A stretch of DNA of 64,000 bases from Melanopsichium pennsylvanicum (GCA_900208305.1 OAPG01000001.1:2418001-2482000), one strand, 5' to 3'. Shown: positions 1 to 10,346, numbered from the stretch's first letter. Notes: a model not told the origin generated them from the letters alone. Numbers and translations are program-made.

Positions 1-1
1 T

Positions 2-2359
2 GTGCGGGTCGTGCTGCAGCGATGCTGTCTCTTGACGTCGGAATGGCTTTGGGCCATGGACGGAGCCGAGGTCACGCTTGCGAGGCTATTTGACATTTTC
101 AACAGTCATAAGCTCGCAGATCTGCCGACAGAGACGGGCCACGACTTTCCAGCCTTTCTCAGGGACTTTGATGTCGACAAGCTTTCTACAGCCGGCGTGG
201 CTGACGAAGCGGCGATGCAGGATCCCAGCTTTCATTTGTTCGTCAGACTGCTTAGTCAGGCCGGTGTCGGGTTGCAGAAATCCGCCACTGAAGCCAAGGA
301 AGGCGACCGTCGTATCTCTCGGTTGTTTTCACGCATGACGCCAGTCCGAGTGATGCCCTTCACGCAGAGCGACGTTCCAACCAGCTCGCAACGTTCGGTC
401 TTGTTCAATCACTACACGGTGGTCATGCTCTTCCTGCACCTCGTGCCGACCTCGTCGCCGCAGAGGTTGCGTCAGATTCAGAGTTTCCTGCCCACCTTCA
501 AAGATGCCGACTTTCTCAGCCAGGTCACTTGCATCAGAGCAATGATGTACGTGGCCGTCATCTTTCGGCATCACAATTTGGATGTGGCGCCCGTAACAAA
601 GTGGTTTGGCGAAACAATCACGGTTCTACGTCGGGAGTATGAAGGGATCGAGTCGGCGACCAAGCAGTTCGAGCGGCAGCAGTTGCAGCAATCTCTGCAT
701 CATCGAAATGGCCCGCAGCCACTTCAAGCACACTCTCTCCGAATGGCTAGCACCTTTGAAAACGCGCCGGCTCGGCAGGCAGCGCTGCGGAGGAAGGAAG
801 AATTGGCAAGACTGCTCGTTGTCGCCTTACGTTCCATCCAGCATGTCATTCGACACGATCATCTTCATGGTGGAAGGCGTGACATCGAAGAGAAACTTCC
901 CGATCAGCTTCTTATGTCGCAGGCATGGACGCAGCAGATGCTCGAAGCGCAGATCTCACTCGAGCCACGCATCGGACAAGAAGTGCTCAAGTGCATTCAG
1001 ACTTTCCTTCTTGCCCGAATGGCAGTCATGCGGCCTGCTCCTTATCCCCAAACAAAGTCAGTGGACGCAAGCTCGGAAGCGCAAGCGCCTCGGCAACAAC
1101 AGCAAACTCGGGATGAAGAGAGTCAAGACAGCTTCGCGGAGCTGTTTGAGGCGGACGATGATTTCGACTTTGATGATCCGCTGCTGTCGCGGCTCTTGGA
1201 TGGAGCAGATACCACCACGAAAACAGCAGACAATGCACAGGATCGAGACAAGAGAAGAGTCACGGAAGGTGCATGTGCAACGAAGAAGAAGTGGGATCGA
1301 AGATTTGGCGATCACGTCAAAACCGTCATCTCGCCTTCGCTGTTCCAACTGCTCTCCAACATCTACCACCCAGACCGTCGGATCGAGGCAGCCGCCACCG
1401 GCTCTGTCGTCATGAGCCTTGGTGTCACTGAGCGTCTCAACGATTACCAGCCGCTAGTTAGTGGTCAAAGTTCGTCTACATCCCGAAGCCGTATGGACTG
1501 CCTCTTAAAGGCGGCCGAAGCACGACAATACGTCGAGCTAGTGGTGGATTGCTGGGCAGGCTGTGCTCAAGTGCTGGTGACGAATGGGCTCAGGGAATGG
1601 AGTTCGTACCTCGGATTTGGTAATGAATCGTGGAAGCGTATTGACGATCCGATTGGCAGAAGAGACGTAGCATTGAGGTTCCTGCAGAACGTGATCAGCC
1701 TGGATCCGACAGCAGTGCAAAGGAAGGAGTACGAGGTGGAGTTTCTGGCGGTGTGGATTCAAACTGCTGTTGCTCGCGTGCTGTCAGTACAGGATGTATA
1801 TACCAAGTCACTGATCGATGCAGCGTCGGATGGTAAGAATCAAGATTCGCTGCTCGTCTCTCTTTGTTCGGCGTGGAACACCATTCTTACTCGTTCGACT
1901 TGCCAACCCATTGACGAGACTGACGATTCGAGGATGCATCGTTCCCAAACGAGATGGAACATTGAGGGTTTCACGTTGGATCTGGATGTGTTTGCGCAAT
2001 GCCGCAGGGCTCTGCTCATTACGACATATTCTAGCCTCGCCTCAGCCGTTGTACGCGGTACAGCAGGTGTGGGTACCGCATACTCGATCCTTTCGGCTCT
2101 ACTCTCTTCGCTGCGTGCCTATGTGGTAGACACACCAGCCCCATCATCATCAACAACGATATATACAACAACAACTCATGTTGATACGGGTCGTAAGAGT
2201 AGGAACAGTTTGCAAGAGTATCTGTTTTTTTGCAAAACCACTTTGACCGATCTGCACACCCACTTTCTGGGCGAAACGGCGGACAAGATCAACTCCCTCA
2301 AAGCGGAATACGACGCAATTCTACGTGTGGTTTCGTCAAGACTCGAGGAGGCGTGTTAA
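2..2359 (+). CDS. Mms22/Mus7-like replication-repair scaffold protein, 5' partial
   Basis: The reading frame is open from the left edge and its first codon is GTG, so the 5' end lies outside the window; 785 residues are visible up to the TAA at 2357-2359. The segment around visible residues 75-215 (DPSFHLFVRLLSQ, then SRLFSRMTPVRVMPF, then LRQIQSFLPTF followed by a Cys/Ala-rich helix) matches what I know of the Mus7/Mms22 family. In yeasts that protein works with the Rtt101-Mms1 ubiquitin ligase to rescue stalled replication forks by recombination. A Gln/Glu/Asp-rich, probably disordered insert occupies about residues 355-425 and is followed by more helical sequence to the C-terminus. No intron is needed inside the window. 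The gene converges on OXA1. The family call rests on remembered motif similarity, so it is moderate; a different large helical nuclear protein is the alternative. Confidence 0.62.
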   Translation: MRVVLQRCCLLTSEWLWAMDGAEVTLARLFDIFNSHKLADLPTETGHDFPAFLRDFDVDKLSTAGVADEAAMQDPSFHLFVRLLSQAGVGLQKSATEAKEGDRRISRLFSRMTPVRVMPFTQSDVPTSSQRSVLFNHYTVVMLFLHLVPTSSPQRLRQIQSFLPTFKDADFLSQVTCIRAMMYVAVIFRHHNLDVAPVTKWFGETITVLRREYEGIESATKQFERQQLQQSLHHRNGPQPLQAHSLRMASTFENAPARQAALRRKEELARLLVVALRSIQHVIRHDHLHGGRRDIEEKLPDQLLMSQAWTQQMLEAQISLEPRIGQEVLKCIQTFLLARMAVMRPAPYPQTKSVDASSEAQAPRQQQQTRDEESQDSFAELFEADDDFDFDDPLLSRLLDGADTTTKTADNAQDRDKRRVTEGACATKKKWDRRFGDHVKTVISPSLFQLLSNIYHPDRRIEAAATGSVVMSLGVTERLNDYQPLVSGQSSSTSRSRMDCLLKAAEARQYVELVVDCWAGCAQVLVTNGLREWSSYLGFGNESWKRIDDPIGRRDVALRFLQNVISLDPTAVQRKEYEVEFLAVWIQTAVARVLSVQDVYTKSLIDAASDGKNQDSLLVSLCSAWNTILTRSTCQPIDETDDSRMHRSQTRWNIEGFTLDLDVFAQCRRALLITTYSSLASAVVRGTAGVGTAYSILSALLSSLRAYVVDTPAPSSSTTIYTTTTHVDTGRKSRNSLQEYLFFCKTTLTDLHTHFLGETADKINSLKAEYDAILRVVSSRLEEAC

Positions 2360-2746
2360 AAAAAAACCCCCCGATTTCGAAAAACCAAAAGATTCCAGGT
2401 TTGCTTTACATCCCATGCAGCAATATGAACACTACTAGCTTTATTCTACTTGAGAAGTTAAGAGTCAAAAGCAAATTGAGTATGGGATGGGTATGTGTAG
2501 GGTGGTTCATGTTTGTTGATTTAAACAAAGGGCGATGAGATTGTAAATTTGAATCTTGGCGCATGGAATACAAAGCGAATGAGGATAAGAATGGATGAGG
2601 ATGAGTATTCATTATTGCCTTTTTTGATTTTTGATTTTAGGTTTTTTGTTTGCAGGTTTTAGCAGGTTTGAGCGGTGAAGAGTTGGATTTTATTCGAGGA
2701 TTTGAGTGATTTTCGCATTTTTGGGAACGACAACTTTTTTTTTTCT
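2360..2746. other. Convergent 3' intergenic region
   Basis: AT-rich 387-bp gap between two convergent genes. It starts with an A run directly at the stop codon of the upstream gene (about 2357-2366) and ends in a T run just before the OXA1 stop. It probably holds the two 3' UTRs and polyadenylation sites. A short reverse-strand reading frame inside it has no recognisable features. Confidence 0.5.
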
Positions 2747-4393
2747 TTATTGACGAGCACGACGTTGACGTGCTTTCAAGACTCGTTGACGATTTTTGTG
2801 TGCTGCTGCATCGTTTCCTACTGGTACAGAATCGTCACCTTTGGAACTTGACTCGTAAGCTGCTTTGTCACTATCCAAAATCTCCTTTAATGCCTCTGAT
2901 CTGCTATCCACACTCGTCGTGATGTTACTAGCCTTGGTGTTGGTGTTGGAAACTGCTACAGGTTTAGTAGTAAGTTTTGATTTGGTTGATGAATCACCAA
3001 GTTGATCTCTAGCCGCTTTGAGTTTTTCCATAAACCCCTTTGGTTGAGGTTCATAAGGATTCGTTGCATGTTGAATCCTCTTTGGAAATTTTGCCCATTT
3101 CCTAACTATTGGCGTTTGCATAACCATCAACTGCAAAAGCGAATACATGTTGGTAGTAGCCCAATAAACCAAAACACCGCTTGGAAACGTAGTCGAAATC
3201 CACAATAAAATAGGCATGAAACCTCTAAAAATGTACTTCATCATTTGACTCTGTGCTGGATCACTCTGTGTTGTAGTTCCCACCTTGAATCCCAATTCCG
3301 CCACAGCAAATGTTGCCAAAGTCGAAACGGCAGGAAGGATATAAGTTGGATCGGGGATTGTCAAATCCATTGTCCAAAATGGACCACCGTGTGCGAAACT
3401 GTATGAACCTGCCTTTGCGATTCGTTCCAAAGCCAAAAAGAAAGAAAACATCAAAGGTAACTGAACGAGAACGGGAACGAAAGATCTGAGAGGGTTTGCC
3501 TTATTATCGCGAAGCAACTTTTGTGTTGCCATGACAGATTTCTGCATTGCCATCTGATCTCCTGCTGCCTTGTAATGTTTGATATCATCCATGTTTCGTT
3601 TCATTTCGGGTTGAATGTTTCCGAGACGAATGGCGTTTTTCTGACCCGAAATGCTAATGGGTGCGATGAACAAACGCAAAGCAACAGTTGTAAAAGCGAT
3701 TGTACCCCACCAAGGCAAACCGGTATGGGTTCCAACGAATTCGAGCAAATTGGTAAGCCAACCAGGAGGAGTACTCCAATGATTCAAACCCAATTCGGTC
3801 AACTCTCCTGGCTGAACACCGATAGCACTACCACTGAACGCTTCGGTGACGGTGGATACAGCGGCGGAATCCACATTGCTAAAAGTTTGGGTGAGATTAG
3901 ATGTGTCTTGGGATGCGTTTGTGTGCAAAGTCGAGGCAGCGTCGGATGCGGTTGACGCAGCATTGGAGAAATTATCGGACAAGGTTTGTTTGGCATCCTG
4001 AAGGTTTTGTTCGACGGACTGGATCGAGTGGTTTGCAGGTTCGAATGCTTGATCGTTTTTCGTCTCAAGTTCGGGGGAGATAGTGGACGGATCGGATTTG
4101 TTTTTGGATGATGCAGAAGACAAGCCCCAGAGCGAAAGGTTTCTGCTGGCTACAAGAGGTCTGCCTGAAAGCAGAGTGGATTTAGGAACAGTGAAGCGAG
4201 CAAAGATGGCGGAATTATAGGCGTTTGTTTGATTCGCTGTTGTGACGAGTGTAAAGTTGCGAGATGGCGGGGTGAAACGAAGGGCTGAGGATGCATGAGA
4301 AGTGGTGGCAGAGCGTGCGGCAGAGACGAGGGAGTGTGCACTGCGACGCACGGTAGCTCTGTGTGCGAGCGATGATGCTGCACCGATAACCAT
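2747..4393 (-). CDS. OXA1: Mitochondrial inner-membrane insertase Oxa1
   Basis: Encodes a 548-residue Oxa1/YidC/Alb3 insertase, which inserts mitochondrially made and some imported proteins into the inner membrane. The ATG at 4393 (MVIGAASSLAHR) is preferred because it begins an Arg/Ser/Ala-rich, acid-free mitochondrial presequence; the frame continues 86 codons upstream but that part is unlike a presequence. Membrane segments are visible at about residues 212-246, 302-322, 350-368, 390-402 and 403-425, with the family-typical LRLFIAPISI, VLVQLPLMFSFF and TFPSGVLVYW stretches. The tail from about residue 430 is basic, as expected for the matrix ribosome-binding tail. Between presequence and first membrane segment lies a repetitive amphipathic Ala/Ser/Thr/Asn-rich stretch (about 125-190). 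It is divergently arranged with the Munc13-like gene. The family call is secure. Confidence 0.93.
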   Translation of the reverse strand: MVIGAASSLAHRATVRRSAHSLVSAARSATTSHASSALRFTPPSRNFTLVTTANQTNAYNSAIFARFTVPKSTLLSGRPLVASRNLSLWGLSSASSKNKSDPSTISPELETKNDQAFEPANHSIQSVEQNLQDAKQTLSDNFSNAASTASDAASTLHTNASQDTSNLTQTFSNVDSAAVSTVTEAFSGSAIGVQPGELTELGLNHWSTPPGWLTNLLEFVGTHTGLPWWGTIAFTTVALRLFIAPISISGQKNAIRLGNIQPEMKRNMDDIKHYKAAGDQMAMQKSVMATQKLLRDNKANPLRSFVPVLVQLPLMFSFFLALERIAKAGSYSFAHGGPFWTMDLTIPDPTYILPAVSTLATFAVAELGFKVGTTTQSDPAQSQMMKYIFRGFMPILLWISTTFPSGVLVYWATTNMYSLLQLMVMQTPIVRKWAKFPKRIQHATNPYEPQPKGFMEKLKAARDQLGDSSTKSKLTTKPVAVSNTNTKASNITTSVDSRSEALKEILDSDKAAYESSSKGDDSVPVGNDAAAHKNRQRVLKARQRRARQ

Positions 4394-4570
4394 GTTGGAT
4401 AGAAGCGTATGGAATGCCAATGGGACTGGGATGAAGTTAAAGCAAGCGCAACGAAGCAAGCTAAGCGTCGTATGTACTGTTAAAATGAGATGGGTTAGGC
4501 TGAGAAGATTTGGTGGACGAAACAGTGTGTGGAAGCATCTGTACGGGGGATTATGTAAGCTATCATAATT

Positions 4571-4579
4571 TTTTATATA
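4571..4579 (-). promoter_or_regulatory. Possible TATA box of OXA1
   Basis: Reads TATATAAAA on the minus strand, roughly 180 bp upstream of the chosen OXA1 start. The surrounding sequence is AT-rich, so a chance match is possible. Confidence 0.3.
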
Positions 4580-4664
4580 ATCTAACAATATAATCATTCG
4601 CAAAATTTGGGAAAGGTGAAGCTGCAGAAATGACGCACAGACACCACACACGCCATTTAGGCAC

Positions 4665-4716
4665 AGAGAGAGAGAGAGAGAAAGTGTGTGTGCGTGTGTG
4701 TGCGTGTGTGTGCGTG
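4665..4716. repeat. Compound AG/GT microsatellite
   Basis: An uninterrupted AG run (4665-4681) is followed by interrupted GT repeats with periodic GC (to about 4716). It lies in the divergent promoter and is seen directly in the sequence. Confidence 0.9.
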
Positions 4717-4802
4717 GGAAATGCGTATTTCATCACAGTCGGCTCACTCCGTCGATACTCAGCCGCTATCACTATCGTACTCATACTCATCCTCATCCTC
4801 AT

Positions 4803-4837
4803 ACAACAACAACAATAACAACAACAACAACAGCAAC
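4803..4837. repeat. CAA-type trinucleotide repeat
   Basis: CAA repeats with two interruptions, directly downstream of a CTCATC-type repeat (about 4778-4803). It is noncoding and lies upstream of the start codon at 5118. Confidence 0.85.
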
Positions 4838-5117
4838 ACTATACCCAGCATTTATCCTCGTACACTCCATTCTTCATCGTTGCTTTTCTGGCCGTTCCAC
4901 GCGGTGGACTCATTTACGATTGCAAAAATTTCGCATACACCTACAATCACTTTCATCATACATACCCCGCGCCATGCCTCGACCCAATTCCATCTGAATC
5001 GAGCCTTTCCGCTTCTATATTGGTTGGAATCTCGCTCATACACCCACGACCTCTTCAAGTCGCACCATCTCCTACTTGAATCTGTAACAAACCCAACTTC
5101 CATCCCAGTCACATAAC

Positions 5118-8100
5118 ATGACAACACGAAGCACTAGAAGCAATCGCAGCGCATACGCTCGCCAACTCATGACCGATGGCGACGTCTACGTCTTTCTGCT
5201 CCAGGTTGCCTATCATGCTCAACTTTCTCAATCCCGACGCGACGCAAAAGCCAAAGCGCGCGAATCGCTTTTTCTCCACCCTCCTGCTTCAGCCTCGTCC
5301 GCAGCTACCTCGGCTTCTTCTTCTTCTGCCTCAAAGAAGGCTTCCGACACGAGCTCAAAGAGTGATAGCTGGATCGGCTTTTCGGGTCTCGCAGATATCA
5401 TCCAGCTTGGCTCCTCCAAATCCGCCAAATTTCCAGAAAAACTCATCAAGCGACTCAACGATCGTCTCGAACTCATAGCTATGGGTCGAGATCCGCATTT
5501 CAAACATCAAAGTCTTCGTCAGACCATCGGCATCTTTTACGGCACCTTCAAAGAACCAAGCTTTCAAAAACAGATCAAGGAGAACCGCAAGATCGAAGAA
5601 CTCATCCTTATCTTTGTCACAACAGCACAAGCCGCTCTCAAGAAAAGATCACTCGCCGATGAGTGGAAGCATGAACTCAACGATCAAGTCGGTCTCTTTG
5701 TACAGATTATTAGAGAGTGTCTAAAGACAATCAGTGGTGTCCCAAGAGAGCTCATCGAGCGCTTGGACGGCTATTCTGCCAAACTAGCTCCGACATCAAC
5801 CGCCTTATCCGCGTCCGCGTCCGCTTCCACCTCCACAGCACCCAACTCTGGCATTTCGTCAGGATCAAACGGCTACGCAGCCGCCAAAGATCACATGGCA
5901 CCCAACAACTCGGCCAGCAACAGTCGAAGAGCTTCGTCCACCTCCATCCTACATACCTCCTTCAACCCCCTCGCCGAATCCTCCATGGTCCGCACCGTCG
6001 CCACGCTATTTTCGGTCGACCTCAACCAGCTCAGTCAAGACGTTGATTTCGTCAAGAAAACGTGCACTGAATCGGCCGCCATGACCGATCTCAAGCTTTG
6101 CGCCAAGAACATCAATCTTCAGCAACCTTGGCCAGGGCGCAAGGACGACTTCGCCTCAGAAGAAGCTTACCAGAAGTGGAGGACCCTAGAGCTGTCAAGC
6201 TTGAGTCAGATCATGATGGACATGTGCACCAACAATCCGGAGCTGCTCAAAAGTACCAGTGGTGATGTACCTGGGCTCACAACGGGTAGGCCTCTAAGCG
6301 GCACACCCGCCAATGAGAGTGGTTCCGCATCATTGTCAACTACCGCTACGCCAGATGCAGAGTTTGCAGGCTTGAACATGGATGCAGCAGACGACGAAGC
6401 CATGGGCGGCTTCGTTTACATCCCGCCCGATCCGAGAGCCTACTACCGCAGAGCACTCGAAATCTGCATCGACTACGATTTGGAAATGATCAAACACCAG
6501 CCCGAGGAAGAGGAGGTCTCATTGAGCATTCTCTGCAAAGCTCACGTCGAACTGCTCGCAGAATGCGCACAGCGATGGCGCCTCGCACCACCTTTCCTCG
6601 GCGTATCGAATTTAGACGTGATCAAGACCAAGTATGATCATGGCGAGGTGCCACTCGACTGCGTTTCCGAATCGCTCGCAACCGTCATGCGTACCCTGGC
6701 CGAGCTCGACTTTGATCACTGGATGCTAAATGAGCAGACCGCACTCATCAAGCTCTACACCGGTCTCTTCGAGTCGTTCCTGCGCTATCTTTACGAAACC
6801 TTCCAAGATATTCACAATGCTGAAACCGAAGAGATCCAACCTTACCTCGTCATGATCCAGGATCTTCACTCCACCGGCTTTGTTCGTACGGACAAGCGAT
6901 TCGAAGCGGAGCCCGTCACGCTCGAATCCCACGTCGAAGAGCTCAAGGACGCCATCCGCATCATGGCCATCCACGAGTACACGGCAAAAACCACCGAGCT
7001 CTTCTCCTCGGCCGTCACCAACGAAGTCGTGCCGCTGGTACAGCTCCTCGACTGGCTCGAAAAGGGTGCGAAACGGCTTGACAAGAGATACCCCGAGCCA
7101 GTGCTTGGCTCTATAGACCCAGTATCGCTGCTTCTCGAGAAACAGGTGCCTCTGTTCCTGGACGATCTGGAGAGCATGAAGCAGCAAGTCATCGATCATG
7201 CCACACGCGAACACAAACCATTGGCGTTTGAAGACATTTTCACGCTGTACAATCGCGTTAAGTCTCTGGTTCGCATGTACACTACGTTCTGCCCCGACTC
7301 GTCCATGTCGTTCACTCTCACCGACTGGTTCGAGCCGCATATCCGTCACTGGCTCATGAACTCGGAAAGGAAGACCGCAGAGTGGGTGCACAACGCCATC
7401 GCCAACGACGCGTTTACGCCCATCGAAAGCCAAGGCGCGGTCCACTCGTCTTCGATCGACGATCTGTTCACAGCGCTCCAACAACCCGTCGACTTTATCC
7501 TCGGTCTCAAGTGGCCGGATGCGTACCAGAACGCTAGGTTCCTGACCACGTTGAGTAAGATCGTGTCGCGAGCGGTGGAACAGTACTGTTCGAGGGTGGA
7601 AGAGATGTTTATGGAAGAAATGTTTCCGCGCACATTGGAGGATCAGGACGTTGCGCAGAAGCAGAATGCGTGGATGGTCAAAGCGAAGCAGACTTTGGCT
7701 GGAGAGAAGAAAGTGGAACCGTTCCACTTTCAGGCCGCGAGCTGTGTTAAGCTGAACAACATTGAAGCGGCGAGGGTGTTGTTGGATAAGTTGTATCAGA
7801 AGATCGATGCGGATAAGCAGGCCGAGATCATCAAGAATAAAGGGCCACAAGTTGTCGATAAACGTTTGGCAAACACCAACAAGTTCGTCTTCTCCATCAA
7901 GATTGTGCTCGGCGAGAATCTGCAACCAATCCGAGATTCGAGTGGGAATGCACGCATCGATTCGTTTGTAACTTTGTCCGACGAACGTGGGCAGAAGATC
8001 GCAAAGACTCGTACGATTTACGAGACCAGCGAACCGAGATGGGACGAAGTGTTTGACGTGCATGTGGACCAACCCATGTGGTTGGCCGCCACTGTGTGGC

Positions 8101-9692
8101 ATCGTAAGCTCGTTGGTGATCACAATCTGTGCGGTCGTGCGTATGTCCGTTTGGATCCGAGCTATTTTGGCGATTTCCTCAGCCACGAGCTTTGGATGGA
8201 TCTGGATACTCAAGGTCGACTCTTGATGCGCGTGAGCATGGAAGGCGAGAGGGATGACATTCTGTATCATTTTGGTAGAGGTTTCAGGAGCTTGAAGAGG
8301 GCGGAAAGCGATATGGTCCGGATCATTGTGGACAAGATGTCGGTCTTCATCCGTCAATGTTTGTCACGGTCGCTGTTGAAGACGTTGGTCAAAACAAGTG
8401 GGATTAACCTAGATAAAGCGATTGGAAATGTCAAGGCTCTGTACGCTTCTGCATTGGCATCTACCAACGTCAACGCAAGTATGATACCACCAGTAGAACC
8501 AGAGGTCAAACCGAAGAACAGACCGGTGCAATTGACGGATCACGAAATTGAGGCGGCCATCATCCCACTTTTCGACTACCTCGACGAATGTCTGGCCACG
8601 CTCAAAGGCAGTCTTTCCGAAGACGAGGCGCTATTGGTGTTGACAAGAGTTTGGAAACAAGTGTTGAACATTATCGAGTCCATCTTGGTTCCACCTCTTT
8701 CGGATTCACCGTCATCCATCACGCAGCTCAGCGATAAGGAAGTGGACATCGTATTCAAATGGCTTTCGTTTCTCAAAAACTACTTTAACGCTTACGATCA
8801 CGACACAAACACCACCCATGGTGTACCACTCGACGTGCTGCAAGGTGCAAAGTATAGGGAGCTTTTGTCGTATCTTTTGTTGCACGATCAGAGCACGGAT
8901 GAGCTCATGATGGAATGTGTACGCGGTATGCAAGCCAAGATGAGGAGGGCTGGGACTACGCGTCGAGCCAAGAACAAGAGTGTGTACAACCAGCGTAGTT
9001 TGGGAACCATTAAGAAAAGAAAAGCGGAGAAGAAGGAGGTGGATGAAGAGGCGGCTGCGAATGGAAGTTTGGATATGGCGATGAAGTTGTTACGAATGCG
9101 GCCTGGAACGGGCGATTTCTTGCAACAGCAGATGGCGACGATGCATACGCTTCAGGCGGCAGCAGTGGGTGGAAGTCCCGCGAGGAGCAGTGCTCCAGGT
9201 ACTCCTATGATGGGTCAAGCGCAACAACGACAGCAACAGCAACAGCAACAACAACGGCAGCAGAGGCAGAGTATGGGGCAGATGAAGAGAGAGTCAAAGT
9301 TACCACCAATGCCTCAAGCTGCACTTGCAGATCCAGCACAGATCATCCCGTCAAATAACCACAGGCAGTCCTCTCAGCAAGGTTATCAGTTGAGAGATGA
9401 TCCACCCATGGTATTGCAAACGGGATACCAAGGCGCGACAAGTCCATCGAAAGCGACTGCTGCAGCCGCAGCCAAAGCGACAGAACAGAGAAACTCGGCA
9501 GGCTTTTACAGTGGTGTATACGACCTTTCACAGCAACCGGATACACCGACACGAAGGAGCTCGAGGCAAGCCACAGTTGGGAAGGGTGCTTACAGTGGTG
9601 GGGTTGGTGCTGATGCGGTGGTCAAGGGAGGTAAAAGTTCAGCTCAGGGTCAAGGAAATTCGGTTTACGATCGGATCTCGAGGCAGTTGTGA
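5118..9692 (+). CDS. Munc13/UNC-13-like protein with C2 and MHD regions (Ync13/Git1 type)
   Basis: A 1524-residue intronless gene from the ATG at 5118. The central part is helical and resembles the MHD1 region of fungal UNC-13-like proteins (roughly residues 550-900). A C2 domain follows at about 922-1030 (begins KFVFSIKIVLGENL, contains SEPRWDEVFDVHV and GRAYVRLD), and an MHD2-like helical region (about 1060-1290) comes after it. This MHD-C2-MHD order is that of fungal Munc13-like proteins such as fission yeast Ync13 and Git1. These act at the plasma membrane in vesicle tethering or septum integrity (Ync13), or glucose-cAMP signalling (Git1). The C-terminal 200 residues are low complexity, including a CAG/CAA-encoded Gln run near 9226-9260. 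Which of the two functions applies cannot be read from the sequence. Long antisense frames beneath it are shadows. Confidence 0.82.
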   Translation: MTTRSTRSNRSAYARQLMTDGDVYVFLLQVAYHAQLSQSRRDAKAKARESLFLHPPASASSAATSASSSSASKKASDTSSKSDSWIGFSGLADIIQLGSSKSAKFPEKLIKRLNDRLELIAMGRDPHFKHQSLRQTIGIFYGTFKEPSFQKQIKENRKIEELILIFVTTAQAALKKRSLADEWKHELNDQVGLFVQIIRECLKTISGVPRELIERLDGYSAKLAPTSTALSASASASTSTAPNSGISSGSNGYAAAKDHMAPNNSASNSRRASSTSILHTSFNPLAESSMVRTVATLFSVDLNQLSQDVDFVKKTCTESAAMTDLKLCAKNINLQQPWPGRKDDFASEEAYQKWRTLELSSLSQIMMDMCTNNPELLKSTSGDVPGLTTGRPLSGTPANESGSASLSTTATPDAEFAGLNMDAADDEAMGGFVYIPPDPRAYYRRALEICIDYDLEMIKHQPEEEEVSLSILCKAHVELLAECAQRWRLAPPFLGVSNLDVIKTKYDHGEVPLDCVSESLATVMRTLAELDFDHWMLNEQTALIKLYTGLFESFLRYLYETFQDIHNAETEEIQPYLVMIQDLHSTGFVRTDKRFEAEPVTLESHVEELKDAIRIMAIHEYTAKTTELFSSAVTNEVVPLVQLLDWLEKGAKRLDKRYPEPVLGSIDPVSLLLEKQVPLFLDDLESMKQQVIDHATREHKPLAFEDIFTLYNRVKSLVRMYTTFCPDSSMSFTLTDWFEPHIRHWLMNSERKTAEWVHNAIANDAFTPIESQGAVHSSSIDDLFTALQQPVDFILGLKWPDAYQNARFLTTLSKIVSRAVEQYCSRVEEMFMEEMFPRTLEDQDVAQKQNAWMVKAKQTLAGEKKVEPFHFQAASCVKLNNIEAARVLLDKLYQKIDADKQAEIIKNKGPQVVDKRLANTNKFVFSIKIVLGENLQPIRDSSGNARIDSFVTLSDERGQKIAKTRTIYETSEPRWDEVFDVHVDQPMWLAATVWHRKLVGDHNLCGRAYVRLDPSYFGDFLSHELWMDLDTQGRLLMRVSMEGERDDILYHFGRGFRSLKRAESDMVRIIVDKMSVFIRQCLSRSLLKTLVKTSGINLDKAIGNVKALYASALASTNVNASMIPPVEPEVKPKNRPVQLTDHEIEAAIIPLFDYLDECLATLKGSLSEDEALLVLTRVWKQVLNIIESILVPPLSDSPSSITQLSDKEVDIVFKWLSFLKNYFNAYDHDTNTTHGVPLDVLQGAKYRELLSYLLLHDQSTDELMMECVRGMQAKMRRAGTTRRAKNKSVYNQRSLGTIKKRKAEKKEVDEEAAANGSLDMAMKLLRMRPGTGDFLQQQMATMHTLQAAAVGGSPARSSAPGTPMMGQAQQRQQQQQQQQRQQRQSMGQMKRESKLPPMPQAALADPAQIIPSNNHRQSSQQGYQLRDDPPMVLQTGYQGATSPSKATAAAAAKATEQRNSAGFYSGVYDLSQQPDTPTRRSSRQATVGKGAYSGGVGADAVVKGGKSSAQGQGNSVYDRISRQL
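9226..9262 (+). repeat. CAG/CAA repeat encoding poly-Gln
   Basis: Mixed CAG/CAA/CGA codons give a Gln-rich run in the disordered tail of the Munc13-like protein. Such tracts are often length-polymorphic. Confidence 0.8.
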
Positions 9693-10280
9693 AGATCAGA
9701 GAGGCACCACCACATCGTGACTAAAAATTATTCTAAAATACAGTGCGGTACCATAAGCTTTTTTCTTATTGCTGTACAGTAAATTGACGTTGTTGTTGAT
9801 CAGAAATCTCATTTTCTGTGAGCTGAAAGAAATGTGGTACCGTTTTTTTTTTTTTTTTCAAAAAAGAAAGTTGTTGTTTGCTTTGAAAGGTGGGAGAGAA
9901 CAAGTCATAGTAGTGTGTGTGTATGAATGTACTGATAGATCTATCAGCAGGACAGATACAGTATGGAAGTTCGGCCTGCGGGAGAGGAGAGCAAGTTGGT
10001 TTTGGGATTCGAAGTCACTCCACAATTACTTCCACAATTACTTCTTCTTAAAAAGAGTGTTTTTTTTTTTGTCAGGGATGCAGACCGAATCCACGATTTA
10101 GATCATCTGGCTGTTAGATCTCAAATCCAGACAAAAGCTAGATTTTCTGGAATCACCTGGCTCTTCACCTAACCCAAGTCACCTGGCTTGACTATGGCTT
10201 GTAGGAGCCAGCAACATTTGGAGTATTGCAACCAGCTGGATAGCCTGCCTTCCAGCCACTAGATAGGTTAATATTGCTGT

Positions 10281-10346
10281 CCTTGCTTCTATGCCAACTG
10301 ATTTTGCTTCTACACCAGCTGATTCATTGCTTCTACACCAAGTGAT
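10281..10346 (+). repeat. Three-copy imperfect tandem repeat, unit 21-23 bp
   Basis: Copies at 10281-10302, 10303-10323 and 10324-10346 share the core TTGCTTCTAcaCCAnsTGAT with a few substitutions and one or two inserted bases. The copies are noncoding and have clearly diverged from each other. Confidence 0.8.

Larger units (their letters stand above)
4394..5117. promoter_or_regulatory. Divergent promoter region of OXA1 and the Munc13-like gene
   Basis: 724-bp region between two head-to-head start codons. It contains a TATATAAAA match on the minus strand at 4571-4579, about 180 bp upstream of the OXA1 ATG, an AG/GT microsatellite near 4665-4716, and CTCATC and CAA simple repeats between about 4778 and 4837. 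The promoter role is inferred from position. Confidence 0.45.

Noticed and set aside
2406..2612. Short reverse-strand frame between the Mms22-like and OXA1 genes
   Set aside because: It is 68 codons in AT-rich 3' UTR sequence with no features.
4394..4651. 86-codon upstream extension of OXA1
   Set aside because: The extension is hydrophobic and Cys-rich, unlike a mitochondrial presequence, and contains the TATA-like element; the internal Met starts a proper presequence.
6726..8357. 543-codon open frame antisense to the Munc13-like gene
   Set aside because: It mirrors a conserved coding region whose C2 and MHD features are on the plus strand. Its own translation has no domain and is a codon-bias shadow.
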